Below are positions 36,241 through 50,745 of a stretch of DNA of 64,000 nucleotides, one piece after another. The notes under the pieces are model-generated. The model was not told where the DNA came from and made no database searches. It saw nothing but the letters and a program-made list of their open reading frames with translations. The translations under genes and the position numbers were made by a program. The stretch is from Styela clava. Taxonomy: Eukaryota > Chordata > Ascidiacea > Stolidobranchia > Styelidae. Positions within the stretch are counted from its first letter, which is position 1; each line of letters begins with the position of its first letter. Where the stretch lies: NCBI RefSeq assembly GCF_964204865.1, contig NC_135264.1, positions 5,858,001 to 5,922,000 of the forward strand, read 5' to 3'.

Positions 36241-37879
36241 ACATAATTAGTTCGATGGTTTGCTCTCATAGGTAAACTTTAATATCCAGCAGAAATGTAT
36301 TGATTAGATAAAATACAGGGCAACAAAAACACGACCAACCTTAATATCAGTGATACAAAAGGAGCCTGTATTGGGTTACATTGATAGGGGTGTTCGGAGT
36401 CAAACATGAATAACCGGATATCTACTTTGGTGGAAAAATTATCAGCTTATATTATGACTCTGACTCGACACACTACTGTACACGTCCCTAATGTAATATA
36501 AGTGAATAACAAAAAGCTAAATACAGTCCCGCGACAATTTCTTGCACAGATTTCACAAATTATACACAAGGTTTTGCAAGCTAACGCAAAAAACCTTGCT
36601 AACGCTAGCCATTTAGGTATTAAAATTTAAGAGCTGAAACGCCTCAAATTTTAACTACTAATTAAACTAGATTCCAATCTGACTCCAGAATATCAAAGAA
36701 TATGGGTTAGCGTGTAACTGAAATAGCTGTTAATTTGATATAACAGTAAGGATCAAGCGAATGTCTCTATAAGATTTTATTTCCATCGATATTATATGAC
36801 AATAAACTTATGACACATAGACAACTCATACTTCTAAATTATTATTATTGACAGATGAAATTAGTTAAACAATTGTTTTCGAGAATCGCTTTTTAAAAAG
36901 GATCACATATATTTCATATTACTCGTTAAAATCGTCTTTCTCTTTTTTCTCTTAAAACCATCCGTTTTCACGGGGCAGGATCTTGCTCCGGCTCAATTGT
37001 TGCAAAACAATCCACATGATGGAAATCCATATACAAGAAGATGAATTATGCATATTGCTAATAATCAAATGCGAAATATTCATTTTGGCTACATTTAATT
37101 TCGGAAGTCAATAATAGAATGTTATCGAATTTTCCAATATTATGACGTTGAAAACTATTTTTAGTGTTGATGTCAATTTATTCAAAATTATCGGTTAATT
37201 TGTTACAGAGCATTTAACAGTATCAAGAAATGGACATAATGTATTAGATATGTGATGACACGTAAGTGAACCTTACGATTCCCTTATCTGATTAACACAT
37301 AGGTTTATGTTTGTGTCGTACGAGCTCGGGTTTCTACTAAATTATATGCTGGCAGAAGTTTATGTTAATTCAATCGAATTATATATTTTGCAAAATAATT
37401 AGGATAAATATACACAGGAAATAAACGCTCCACATTTGGGTGAAAAATTATTGTAAAATTTTGCATGTTTACTTTTTGCTGCACCTATTGCTGTTTATAA
37501 TTCAGATATCACGAATATCAACTCGATTAAGAAAATGACTTACTATTCCTTTTTACATACGAGTCTTTATTTTTAGAAAATATGATAGCATACAATGCGC
37601 CTAATTCTTTTCTTGATATTACTCTACCCAGGTTTCAAGCCTGATTACTAATTCATTCATAGTATACGGTCTTGAGTATTTATCCGAAATGTTCCATTTG
37701 AGTTTAGTATACTTTTGATTCGTATAATTTGTGAAACCAGTGCAAACAATTGTGACGAAACTGTATTTTGCTCCTTTCTATTTCCTTGTGTTACATTAGG
37801 GACAGATGAAGGAGGATGGAGAAGAAGAAACACCATAGTTTTCAAACATAGATATAATTTGATTAGATGAGACTAGGAC

Positions 37880-39170
37880 AGGGAATGAATGGGTAATCAG
37901 TAAATCGTTCTTGGTCTCGGGTTACAAATAATTTTGACGGTTAACCGCTATTCCAGGTATCATTCCCTTTTCAAATGTACACTCATTTAATGATAATTAA
38001 TTTGCACATATTTTTCCTTGTAATAAAACTAATGGGTGCTGCCAATAAATTATAACGAATACATATTTCGGAAATTATGACTGATGATGACAGTGAATAA
38101 ATAGTTCCCAATCAAAATATATTGTTCATAAATCAACCATATTCGAATTACAATAATTTTAACAATGGCTATTGAATGCAAGTTTACAAATGCCGATTCT
38201 GCAAACGAAAATTAATATTTACGAAAAGTGCTGCCGACGCTTCACTGAATACAAAATTTAGACTTAAATTTATCATTCAAATTATGTCTGATTTCAGTAT
38301 CAATAAGAATATAATACTTCTCATTATAATAAAGTAGTTTTATTCTTGCTAGTTACTAGACTAATCCATCAGGACAGTTACGAGTATTACTACGCCAAAT
38401 TTACATGAAAATTCTGTAAAAAATAACTTAACAAACCCAATTTTCATATTATCACCCGTGAATTGAGGCAATGCTGTTTTCTCATGTGCTTTTAACACCA
38501 GCCGTTGTTAACTGACTCATTTAGTCCAGTTAACTGTCAAATTTTAAGTTTTTTTATTAAATTTCCAGTTATGTAGAAAAGCTAAACTTGCTTATGAATT
38601 TGAATTGAGATGATTTCCATAACTGAATAGAATTTTTATTGTAAGAAATTAAAACGTTCGGTTTGTAGATCACAGGTCTCTGCCACTTCCTATCTCAAGA
38701 ACATTCAAATTGTCTGTAACAGTATGAACGAGAAAGCTGTATTATGGAAACGCGTCAACTCAACACATTGGCCCCGATGTGGTATCCGCTATGAGATATT
38801 AACTGCCTTCGACGTACTTTTCAGAAGACCATTATATTCATTGAATCTAGCATTACGTTCTATTCAGTAGGATGTTTTTTCAAACAAAATTAGGCATATC
38901 TTGAAGCAGTTCAATGACCGGAAAACAACGATTAGAATAACGTCATGGTGTATTTAACCGCCCCAGGGACAGACTGGAGCGAGCTAAATGCATTCGAAAA
39001 TTAAGTTACCAACTCTCGTAAATAGCTGAGAGTGTGTAGAAAATTAAGATCAGACTTCTGTATTAAGTTCATATTCATAATAATATCTTAAATAGCATTA
39101 GGTGTAGCAGAAGGTACACAGGCGTAATTGAACGACAAAATTCCAGTTAAATATAAACCACTAGTTACTA
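37880..39170 (+). repeat. Segmental duplication: 5' block of ficolin-like gene 2
   Basis: It matches 50940-52250, upstream of gene 3, through many shared blocks: GTAATCAGTAAATCGTTCT, CATATTATCACCCGTGAATT, GAACGAG-AAGCTGTATTATGG, CATTACGTTCTATTCAGTAG, and GTGTAGCAG-AAG-TACACAGGCGT near the right end. In gene 3 this block runs straight to the first coding exon. In gene 2 it is cut off by the 5.4-kb transposon at 39174. Confidence 0.88.
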
Positions 39171-39180
39171 TCACTCTAAG

Positions 39181-39510
39181 AAATTTTTACCGGTAATCGC
39201 CTGGCATTACATATGACAGGGATGCAGCTGCGAAACTTTAATGCAATTTTAGCGTAAAAATTACAGGAATTTCCGGTAAAATCGCCGTTAATCACCCGTG
39301 AATTTCGCAGGATGTTACTAGTAATCCTTACAAGTTTTTTCCGGTAATTATTACCGGCAATCCGTAGTAATATTTACCGACGCTATCCTGTAAATTTACG
39401 TTTAAAATCCGGTGAACTTACATTCAAAAACCCGGTAAAAATCACCGTTATCCTCCTGGCATTACATTTTACCGGACATAATCAGTAAATATTACAGGCT
39501 ATTATAAGAA
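39181..39510. repeat. Subterminal iterated TTTACCG/CGGTAA motifs
   Basis: At least eight copies of (T)TTACCG or CGGTAA occur in about 330 bases, in both orientations, with repeats of CCTGGCATTACAT at the two ends of the stretch. Similar motifs occur at the other end of the element (44449-44530). Such clusters are usual transposase-binding sites in DNA transposons; that role is inferred here. Confidence 0.7.
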
Positions 39511-39890
39511 ACCGAATTTATTTACAAATAAAATGAAATTGGAAACTATGCGAATGAAACGGAAAGAAATTGTACAACAGTGATAAACCATGAAGAAAGA
39601 AATGGTGAAAACAGTAATAAACCCTGAAGAAAAAAATTGTATAAAAAAAACAGTGATAAACCATAAAATAGAAACACTGAGGAATAGAATGAGTGAAAAA
39701 AAACCTAAATTTCATAAAAACAGCTAAAACCTGAAAATGAGAAAATTCCAAATTTTTATATGTCAAATGGATAAGTCACATTATCATCTGAAATATAATT
39801 TAAACAGTGAAAAAGTGTAATCTGTCCAAAGCAGTGCAAGTTTCTTTGTATAAAGTTTGTGGAAGTTTTCATTGTTGATGGTATATTGAA

Positions 39891-41931
39891 TTATTGGAAT
39901 TTTTCCAGTAGGGCCTGAACTTTTGGGTGTAGTCTATTTTCATCAGTCTTCTTTTTTGAGCGGGGGGCATTGTCACCAATTCCTGCGAAGTATCTGAAAT
40001 GGAATGTGTAAACAGGTTCAACGACAAATATACAAAAATAAAAATAACTTTTGACTAAGTTCTAATATTTTTAGCATTAAATACTTGCCGCCAACCAATC
40101 TAATGCCCTTGCAAGCCTGAATGCTCGCAGAGTATATCTAATTAAGTGATAATATGATTGTTAAACTAGCATTCAGAATAGCTCACCGTTGTACAAACTC
40201 GTACGTTTTCTTTGCCTCCTTCGGGTATTGCATATTGAAAACGTAATAAGATCCAAAGGCGCATGTCACTGCATCGAAGAAATCTGCACATTCAATATAT
40301 AAAGACTTTTCCAATATTACATGTAGCTTTCTAGCATTGATAAGAGAGGTGCCTGAAAATATATTCAAATTATATTCTATTACAATTTTTATCAACATAT
40401 ATGCGTAAAGACCGGATATAAAGAAATTGTCTTTTTCCACATTGTGGGCACAAATGGCGTTCTGGATATTAGCCGTGATCATTCACATTATGTCAAAAAG
40501 CATGGGATGTCTGTGTAGATACAGACCAATATCATGAAGTGTATAGGTTATAACGTTTTTCTGATAAAATTAAACAAAAAAAACATTCTTACCACGAATG
40601 ATAACTGTTGGTGTTGGCTGCACAACCTCACATATTCTCTCGTCTGTTACATCTTCCTATAGATGGATAAAATAAAGGATTGAGTAATGTATATGATAAA
40701 ATATATCATTAAAATTCCCAAATATCACACCCCATATCGTTAACTGCCAGATGGACCTGACCAAATATTTAACTTACAAATTTAAAATAAACCTCACTAG
40801 GAAGAATAAGTAGTTTTTTTACACAATTCCAAAATTGTACCCACATCAAATATCTGGTAAATGGATGATAATTCCTCTTTGAAATAACATGCCAAGAGAT
40901 CCAGAAATCTCAAAGTTTTTGGAGCTTTAGACTGATGCTTCTCACACTCGACCTTTATGGATGAAGCCAAGATCAACACCATCAGTTTCGAGAATTTTCA
41001 AATCATTCAGCAAAGGCTTGAAAATATCTTCAACGCTCGAAGATTCAAGATATTTTTCTTTCACCAGCAATACCAGCTGAATAGAGTTTATTTTGGATCG
41101 ACAATATGGATAGATGTTTCCCAGAGACAAATAACAAGCCAGAATTTTATGCTTTCTTTTGGCAGATCCTAAGGGATTAACAATTTCGAAAGCATCTTGA
41201 TATAGGATTATTTGAAGTCGAGGTAACGAGTTATTACATTGAAAAAATGTATTATTCATAATAGTTTCTCCATCCTTTACATCTACTTGATGTCCATCAT
41301 TGCAAAGGGGATTCAAAAACTGTTGTCTGATAGAAGAAAATTTGAACAAAGCTCTTATAGACTGTAAAATTGGGACATATTCATAGGTTGCCGGCTCCAA
41401 ATATTCACGGTTAGTAGAACGCCCTATATTGAAAGATATTGGTTCAACAAATGGAAATTGTCGTTTGTAAAATTGTTCAGGAGAATATTTCGTTCGGAGA
41501 GTGCCATCACTGATTGGATTTGACATTAGTGCATTAGAAACAGAACTCTGCAGCTCCTCAATTACGGATTCAGGAACACCCCCACTGGTTGAGATATTTT
41601 TGATGACATCCAACACAATTTCACTTTGTTTGATTATGAGCAATGATTTTTGGTGTATTATTTTGTCAATTGTGATACCGGGAACCAAATGTCTATATTG
41701 TAGAGATGCATAAAAAAGCGCACTTTGTTTATAAAATATTTCTGAAGGATTTTCTGATATTGCCACTGGTTCCACGTCGGAAAAGTTTGTTTCAGCTTCA
41801 GTATCTATGGATGAAGATGTTGCTCCACATATTGGATAATGTATGGATTTATGACAACGATAAATATGACTACAGAGTGATCTATAATTGCTGTAATCTT
41901 TCAAGCAGTTTATATAAGGGCAAATAATCAC
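39891..41931 (-). CDS. Transposon-type protein, C2H2 finger plus conserved domain, several exons
   Basis: The first exon holds a 329-codon frame (41931-40942). It starts with a C2H2 finger, C-x4-C-x12-H-x4-H (CPYINCLKDY...HIYRCH). It later has the block LYQDAFEIVNPLGSAKRKHK followed by ILACYLSLGNIYPYCRSKIN, a pattern I know from many uncharacterised repeat-borne animal proteins (Y-x-D-x-F-E-x-x-N-P-L-G-S). Downstream pieces stay in phase over GT-AG junctions: WVQFWNCVKKLLILPSEVYF up to 40764, exon 40656-40593 (EDVTDERICEVVQPTPTVII), exon 40352-40187 (ADFFDAVTCAFGSYYVFN, then MQYPKEAKKTYEFVQR) and exon 39993-39891 ending ALLEKFQ-stop. Between about 40940 and 40870 the frame breaks, so the gene is probably damaged or has an unseen intron there. 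It lies alone inside the transposon and is probably its transposase or accessory protein. The DDE residues and the superfamily (a KDZ-like group is possible) are not established. Confidence 0.75.
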
Positions 41932-42899
41932 TGATCAAAATTTAGTATGAGTCTTCAAATGCTTCAAAATTTCTTTCAAATTATCTCCTTTGAAACTACA
42001 GGAAGCAATGCAGCAATTTTATTAACTTCCATGGATTATCAAAATTTAAATACTTTTCATGTGATGTTACTGTGTTAACAAAAATAAAATTGTGATTTTA
42101 TATTTAGTCTACTACAATATTGTAATACCATAGACAATAATCAATCAATCAATAGAGCAGCGGTCTCAATATCCAGATATCACTGGAAAATAACAATCGG
42201 CTGTTTTTGTCACTAGATTTTAAACAGAAACAGCAGCTTACATACCGGTACCATACTGTTAGCTATTTTTGCCCTTCGATTTATAGAAAGTGTCAGAGAG
42301 TAGACAATATACACAAACATTTAAATGCTGAATGTACCAGAACATACCGCTACGACTGTACAACTGTAGTCTATCAGGATACGATATTCTATTACTACAT
42401 TATCGGCATTCGCTGCAGATTATATGAACTCTGGAACAAATCAAACTTTAAAAGGGATGTACCGGTACACTTAATGTGACTTGCAGCCTTATACCAATAC
42501 AGTCTGATAAAGTCCAGAAGTCATTGTACCGGTAGTTATTCTTAAGTTTAAAAAATACTTCAATAACTACTGAACTTATGTACCGGCAATCACTGAATCA
42601 GTTAAGACTATCTGTTAGGTACCGGTACCGTACATCACCAAAATTTTATTAGTTACCGTACCGTTGACCTTAACGTGGCCGATATCGGTACAGTCAGACA
42701 GTTAGTCTAAATCTGTAAATGCAGAAATGGGTAAAAAGCAATGCTGCAAGTCCGCAGGTCCGAAAAATATAAACTAGGAAACCCTAGCTCTTGTCTGATC
42801 TCAAAAACATATAACGGTACTGGTACCGTACCGTACCGGTATCCAAAACATGATGCAGTGATGGGGGGTCTTACTACTTACTGCAAGTGCAGTTTCAAG

Positions 42900-43330
42900 T
42901 ATTCTGTGGCATCTGCAGCTGCCGCAAAACCATGGCGGTATTTCCATACCATGGCCGCTACGGCCAAACTCATGGCAACTGACTTTTTAGCTGCCACAAA
43001 CCAGTGTCGAGCTGCCGTCACCGCGGCAGCAAATTGAAAACCAATGGCAGGTAAAATTTTGCTGCCGTAACCGCGGCAGGTGGGCCGTAAAGACAGGGCT
43101 GTCTATTATGGTGACAAATATTGTGTAAGTTGGAACGTTTTTCCTATGGATACAGTTTTGATTGATTTGAGGTTAGGGTTAGGGTTTAAGTAGATATAAT
43201 TCCACATGATCAATTAAAATCTGGTACATTAATTTGTGAATATACCGTTAATACTGATTACTGAATACTGAATAGCGCTATAAAACCATGGCAAGAGCTG
43301 CCGCGGTTCGTTCGTGGCAGGAGCTGCCAT
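42900..43330. repeat. CCGCGGCAG / CTGCCG palindromic cluster
   Basis: Several imperfect copies of GCTGCCGTAACCGCGGCAGG and variants (GCTGCCGTCACCGCGGCAGC; GAGCTGCCGCGG) occur in both orientations in a locally GC-rich patch. The telomere-like GGTTAGGGTTAGGG lies inside at about 43172. Confidence 0.6.
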
Positions 43331-43339
43331 GAAGTGGTA

Positions 43340-43495
43340 AAAACTGCGCCTCACTTACTGAATACAGCGCGAAACACCGCAAAGAGCGCGAAACAGCGCA
43401 AAATAGCGCGAAACAGCGCAAAACGGAGGAAAACAGCGCGAAACAAAAGGAAACCAGCGCAAAACAGAGGGAAACAGCGCAAAACAGGAGACGCA
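43340..43495. repeat. GCGCGAAAC/GCGCAAAAC short tandem array
   Basis: The units AGCGCGAAAC and AGCGCAAAAC, 10-12 bases each, alternate about a dozen times after CTTACTGAATACAGCGCG. The same array recurs at 43880-43985. Open frames across it (RNTAKSAKQRKIARNSAK-type peptides) are translations of the repeat. Confidence 0.85.
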
Positions 43496-43863
43496 GTCAT
43501 TACCACCTCCTGCCACGAAAGAACCACGGCGCCTCTCGCCATGGTTTTATGGCGCTATTTCCGGTATATTTACAAGGTTATGTACCGGATTATTGGTCAT
43601 CATGCGAAATTTTATCTATCTTTTTGGTGCTCCAGAAGTATGTGCACCAATATGTCGCACAACCTGATTCCGCTACACACACACACTTCTGGAGGTCCCT
43701 TTTTACCTAACCCTAACCCTAAAGCCAACCATATCCACATGGAAAATGTTCTAAATTATAGTACCCAAAATGTGTCACCAGCAGGCCATTACAGCATTAC
43801 TGGCTACATACGTTGGTTTGTGTTTTTAATTTGCTGCCGTGGTAATCCAACTCAAAACAAGGG

Positions 43864-44069
43864 GGTCTTACTACTTACTGAATACAGCGCGAAACACCGC
43901 AAAGAGCGCAAAACAGCGCAAAAGAGCGCGAAACAGCGCAAAATAGCGCGAAACAGCGCAAAACGGAGGAAAACAGCGCGAGCCCTCTGTTTTGCGCTGT
44001 TTCGCGCTCTTTTGCGCTGTTTCGCGCTCTTTGCGGTGTTTCGCGCTGTATTCAGTAAGTAGTAAGACC
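43864..44069. repeat. 83-bp hairpin with a 40-base loop
   Basis: Left arm 43864-43946 (GGTCTTACTACTTACTGAAT ... GCGCAAAATAG) and right arm 43987-44069 are reverse complements at about 81 of 83 positions by eye, separated by 43947-43986. The arms contain the GCGCGAAAC array. The start of the arm, GGTCTTACTACTTACTG, also occurs at about 42866. Confidence 0.9.
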
Positions 44070-44656
44070 GGTGATGGGTACGGTACCGTACCAGGGTACG
44101 GTACGATAGATCAGTATCGTATTCTACGGTACAGAAGTATCGAATCCTATTTAGACAGTAATAGTTGGCACTAAAACAAACACAACACATACATTATGAC
44201 ATTTGCAAACCCAAATCTGCATATCGCCCAACTATCCTGCTTCCGGTACGGTAACAATAACAACTGACGATAACCAACAAACGGACAAAGAGCATCGCTC
44301 AAAGTCCAATTTTACAAGTCAAAAGACAAAGAATCGGATGGCGTGATAATTCACGTGATTGAATACCGCCTCTTATTGGCTGCTGTCTTTTAGCAGTGTG
44401 CGCACGCAGTGTTATATACTGCCCCGCCCCCAATGCCTGTAATATTTACCGTTTTTTTTTCGTAAAATCCGTTACCGACTCATTTTTGTAATTTTTTACC
44501 CACAAAATGAGGGGAAAATTTACCGAACATTTCTTAGAGATTTTAACTATAGTTAAAATGTATCTTCGAGTATCGTTGAGTATATTTTACAAAACGTTTT
44601 ATTCAATTGAATAAAAATATACTTATATTATATATTACAGATAAATTAACAGTAAA

Positions 44657-47269
<2,613 letters not shown>

Positions 47270-47419
47270 ACGAATTTTATATGGTTTACATATAATATCC
47301 ATTAGCCAGCATTTGTAAAATATATACTTTACAACAATATTAATAATAACTTATACAAATCGAGAGTTTTTTTATGATGGATATATTAAATAGATTCATA
47401 AAGATTTCTTGATATACTC

Positions 47420-47860
47420 TAGCTTTTTTATATTAACAATAGCTAGTTTATCGCATATCGTTTTGTCGCTCTTCCAATGCAAATGATCTTGCAATGTTTG
47501 CAGAAGTTCAAGCTAAGTAATGGACTATGACGTGATCAATCAATATTAATATTGACAAATTGCAATAAATTTATATATATATATATATATATATGATCTG
47601 CAAACGTTGAAGGGAAGTTTTGGAAAATTATTTGCGCCTGGCCGATAATCTTTTTTTGTATATTGCATAATGGGCATGCCATTTCGTTTGTTCCACAAAA
47701 AGCCACGTTTCTCAAATTGCTTTGAAATATGACATAAAAAGGATATCAACTGGGCCATCGTATCAGAGTGTGACGCTTTCAATTCATCAAAAATAGGTGT
47801 GAGCAGTTTTGAGAGGAAAATTCATTATTTTTTTCATATATTGACTTAAATCTTACGTTA
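47420..47860 (+). repeat. Duplicated downstream flank of ficolin-like gene 2
   Basis: It matches 55880-56310 through GATCTTGCAATGTTTGCAG, ATTATTTGCG-CTGGCCGATAA, TGTATATTGCATAAT and GGATATCAACTGGGCCAT. A (TA)n run at about 47573-47595 interrupts one copy. The 55.9-kb copy lies upstream of lipocalin copy B. Confidence 0.85.
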
Positions 47861-47987
47861 AAGGACTATTTGGCATCCCTGATAATTAAAGGTAACATTA
47901 CGGAACGGGTACCCAAACCAATAATACGGTCACAGTATATTGAATACATTGATCTAAGCGTGCAATCTTACTACAAATCTATTACGG

Positions 47988-48412
47988 CAGGGGTCGGCAA
48001 CCTTTTGTCGCTCGTGGGCCAAAATTAAGGTTGCAAGTCATTGGCGGACCGCACATATTTTTAGAAAGTTGAAAAATCGAACGGATGATACTCTTTTATC
48101 ATAAAAATTAAGCAGTGATACATCTCTCGAATAGAATATAGATTTATTTCCTCATTGCATCTCATAAAATTCCATTTGAATATTTTCGGCGCCATTGAAC
48201 CCTTTGCACTTAGCATCAACTTTTCTGCGTTTTGTTGCCATTTGCTTAATTATAATTAAATTATATGCTCAATAAACGAGTAATTGTGAATTATATAATC
48301 GTTAGGTTATAATACAAAAAATATATTTGTCAAAACGAATGTTTTGTTACCATAATTTAGTGAAGCGTCGCGGGCCGAATCCGGCCCGCGGGCCGTAGGT
48401 TGCCGACCCCTG
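47988..48412. mobile_element. 425-bp hAT MITE, perfect 8-bp target duplication
   Basis: TATTACGG lies at 47980-47987 and 48413-48420. Terminal inverted repeats are CAGGGGTCGGCAACCT at both ends, followed by GGGCC/GGCCC-rich inner sequence. No open frame. Confidence 0.95.
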
Positions 48413-49223
48413 TATTACGGCATAATACTTGTTTCGTTTCTCTTATTATACCGTGATACTCAAGTAACATACTATCATTTTTTGACCACGTTGAGATGAA
48501 TTGAATTGAAAAATAGGTTACCTAACAAAAATTATACCCGCTATTAATGCGTTACCTTTTAGTTCAATTGCGATAATTGACAAACGAAGCGTTGGCAAGT
48601 GGATATGAAATTGACGAAGGCTTGGGGAATGCGCCGAAACATTCAGTGATTCCTTCAATTTGTCTCCCGCACTTTACACAGCGCCGGGGGATTTCTCAAT
48701 GCTTCCTATGCTTCCGAAATGCACTCAGGCTTGAATCCTACGAATACTCCGACACTTTTTCAGGCAAATTATACAAAATCTCATATAACTATAGCCACTG
48801 AAACAACGCCATCCAATCGTTCTCATGACTATGTTTTACGTTTTAATTTTATTTATTATCAAACCAGATATATGTAATCATTTCCTAATTCCAGACGTAA
48901 GTCCACTTTCGCAGTTTTGCAAAAAGAAAAAATGAGCACTGGATAAATCATCAATAATAATTGTAAACAAGACGTCCAATGCTAACGAGTTCAGCAAAAT
49001 CTGAAGTTTCGAGGAAATGGGTAGGTAATTGGAAGTTAATTGCATCCTGTTGAAATTAGGTTTGGCTTTATTGGAAAGTTTAATTTGAGTTTTTAGAAGT
49101 CAGCTTGTTATATTTTAAATGAAATTCGCTAGGTAGGCAAATGTATCTAAATTTCATAAACCCCTTCATTGATAACCAAATATTAAAGCAATTGCTAAGT
49201 GCTTGTCAATCATCTTTTTTGAT

Positions 49224-49330
49224 TGAGAATTGGAACCAAATCACGCCCAGCCGTGCAGTTTCACGAATGCACAATCTTGCCAAGTCTGTATAGAACCCTC
49301 AGAAAATTTGGTGTTTTACAAAACTACAAA
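49224..49330 (+). pseudogene. Second copy of the EGF-like exon fragment
   Basis: It matches the 36160-36230 block (GGAACCAA...CAGCCGTGCAGTTTCACGAA followed by CGCAATCTTGCCAAG). In one frame it reads PCSFTNAQSCQVC. The start of the EGF pattern seen at 36116 is not preserved. It is part of the duplicated ficolin unit. Confidence 0.3.
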
Positions 49331-49625
49331 ATCTTCATTAAACAAAGATGCGATCTGCGGTCAACCCAGTTATTCGTATCTGGCCCTCCTGTATGGGAGG
49401 TTGTACAACCCTGAAATAGAGCATAGCTTCATGAGTATAAGCATTTTCCTTATAGAAAGAAGATATTTTTGAGCAAAGGGCATCTTAGCATGACGCAACA
49501 ATTTTACGAATGTCGTCGTCTTGCCGATAGACTAGGATTCTTAGAATGGACTCAGCCTTTGTAGCAAAGTCTTTCGCAAGGCATTGCACGCTAAACGAAT
49601 GGCTCACACTTCCACGTGTCCCATG

Positions 49626-50745
49626 CAGAGTTGGATCAATTGTAATTTGTAATCGATGTAATTAATTACAGTTTTTCGTGTAATTGTAATGTAATTGAGG
49701 CATTTTCATTCTGTGTAACTGTAATTTGCTAAAATTTTGGCTCAATTACACTTTCAATTAGACCAGGGGTCACCAAACTACGCCGTCCTTTCATCTGGCC
49801 CGCAATGACACGAAAAGGGCGAAATATTTTTCCAAGGATTGTTTTGCGAGAATCGCCTTCCTTTTTTATTTCGTAGCATTAGTCAATCAGCAAGATCCGA
49901 AAAAGTGACGTAACAATATGCCTTTTCGCATCCGTTAAGACACTCAGACAGTTTTTCAGTCGTGGTCGTAAACAATACCTCATTTTGTGATTTCGAATGC
50001 TATTCGATAGTTTGCATTTTGACGAAAACCCATTAATGCATTGGAAGAAAAAATCAGAAGAATTTCCCAGGCTTGCTTCTTTAGCCAAGAATTATTTGGG
50101 ACTAACATCAACATCAGTCCCTTCAGAAAGAATAAATTTATTGGGGTCAGAAACTTTTCGCGGCCTAATTTTCATCCAGTGCAATCCAACAGTTTTTAAG
50201 CAAGTGAAACTGTAAATACGAATCAAAATATACTAGTCAGGTTAGTGGCCACAATGATCGTTTTGACCAAAACTTTTGGTATTTTGTGTTGTTGTTCTTG
50301 TTCTTTGACATAGTTATTGAAAAGTCGCTTTTCTCTTCGATTACTGGACCAAATGCTTTGTGAAATTTTCAGTGGTTGAAGATGGAATTTTTTTCTAGAA
50401 GGATATTACTTTTTTCATTTCTAAATTTCGTATAAAATCGGATATTTCGTCCAAGATTTTGCTGTATTATTTTATTCATGGGAACACTGGCTGTCTGATT
50501 TGATTCTTGCTACGCGAAACTCGGAATTTTTTTGAGGGTATCGGCAGCGTCAAGGGTAAAAACTGCTTCACTCTGTGTAACGTGTCCATATATTTGAGCA
50601 TTGCTTTGTTGTAATTGTAAATGTATTTGTAAATGTAATTTGATATTTTTTGCACGGAGTAATTTTGATGTGATTGAAAAATTTAAGGGAGTAATTGTAA
50701 TGGTATTTGTAATTCAACTGAATTATTGTAATTGATCCAACTCTG
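49626..50745 (+). mobile_element. hAT element with perfect 8-bp target duplication
   Basis: GTCCCATG lies at 49618-49625 and 50746-50753. Inverted ends are CAGAGTTGGATCAATTGTAA and, from the other end, CAGAGTTGGATCAATTACAA. Both subterminal regions are runs of AATTGTAAT/GTAATTG. The interior carries a transposase C-terminal relic (49997-50215). A foreign hAT-like tip, CAGGGGTCACCAAAC, at about 49765 suggests a second insertion of which only one end is visible. Confidence 0.93.
49997..50215 (+). pseudogene. hAT transposase C-terminal relic
   Basis: The frame contains HFDENPLMHWKKKSEEFPRL followed by ASLAKNYLGLTSTSVPSERI. F-D-E-N-P-L-x-x-W-K, then P-x-L-x-x-L-A-x-x-Y-L-G and T-S-V-P-S-E-R, is the classic hAT dimerisation block. 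The following motif is degraded and the N-terminal catalytic part is missing. Confidence 0.88.

Larger units (their letters stand above)
39174..44539 (-). mobile_element. 5.4-kb DNA transposon inserted upstream of ficolin-like gene 2
   Basis: Inverted ends are CTCTAAGAAATTTTTACCGG at 39174 and, inward from 44539, CTCTAAGAAATGTTCGGTAA. Subterminal regions are full of TTTACCG / CGGTAA motifs (about 39185-39510 and 44440-44530). The TACCG motif also recurs internally as GGTACC/ACCGGT palindromes at about 42247, 42464, 42618, 42814 and 44080. The element carries a multi-exon minus-strand gene (39891-41931), a CCGCGGCAG-rich region, GCGCGAAAC arrays and a hairpin. The paralogous upstream region of gene 3 shows an uninterrupted arrangement. 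No clear target duplication was seen (left flank TTACTATCA, right flank ATTTTAACTAT). The region 42.2-44.4 kb may itself contain nested elements. The superfamily is unresolved. Confidence 0.8.

Noticed and set aside
37800-37820. GACAGATGAAGGAGGATGG, identical to the end of a ficolin fibrinogen exon
   Set aside because: Only about 20 bases match and the flanks do not resemble the exon or its donor; probably chance.
41501-41927. Plus-strand frames opposite the transposon gene
   Set aside because: Shadows of the long minus-strand frame with its recognisable domain.
43334-44190. 242-codon plus-strand frame and overlapping minus-strand frames
   Set aside because: Mostly the GCGCGAAAC array and the hairpin; the peptide (ARNSAKRRKTARN) is low complexity and occurs on both strands.
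39174-44539. A definite target-site duplication for the 5.4-kb transposon
   Set aside because: The flanks (TTACTATCA / ATTTTAACTAT) share only a weak ACTAT, not a clean repeat, so none is claimed.
47573-47595. (TA)n run as a regulatory site
   Set aside because: Simple microsatellite; similar runs occur at about 29828, 30478, 56590, 58735 and 58950.
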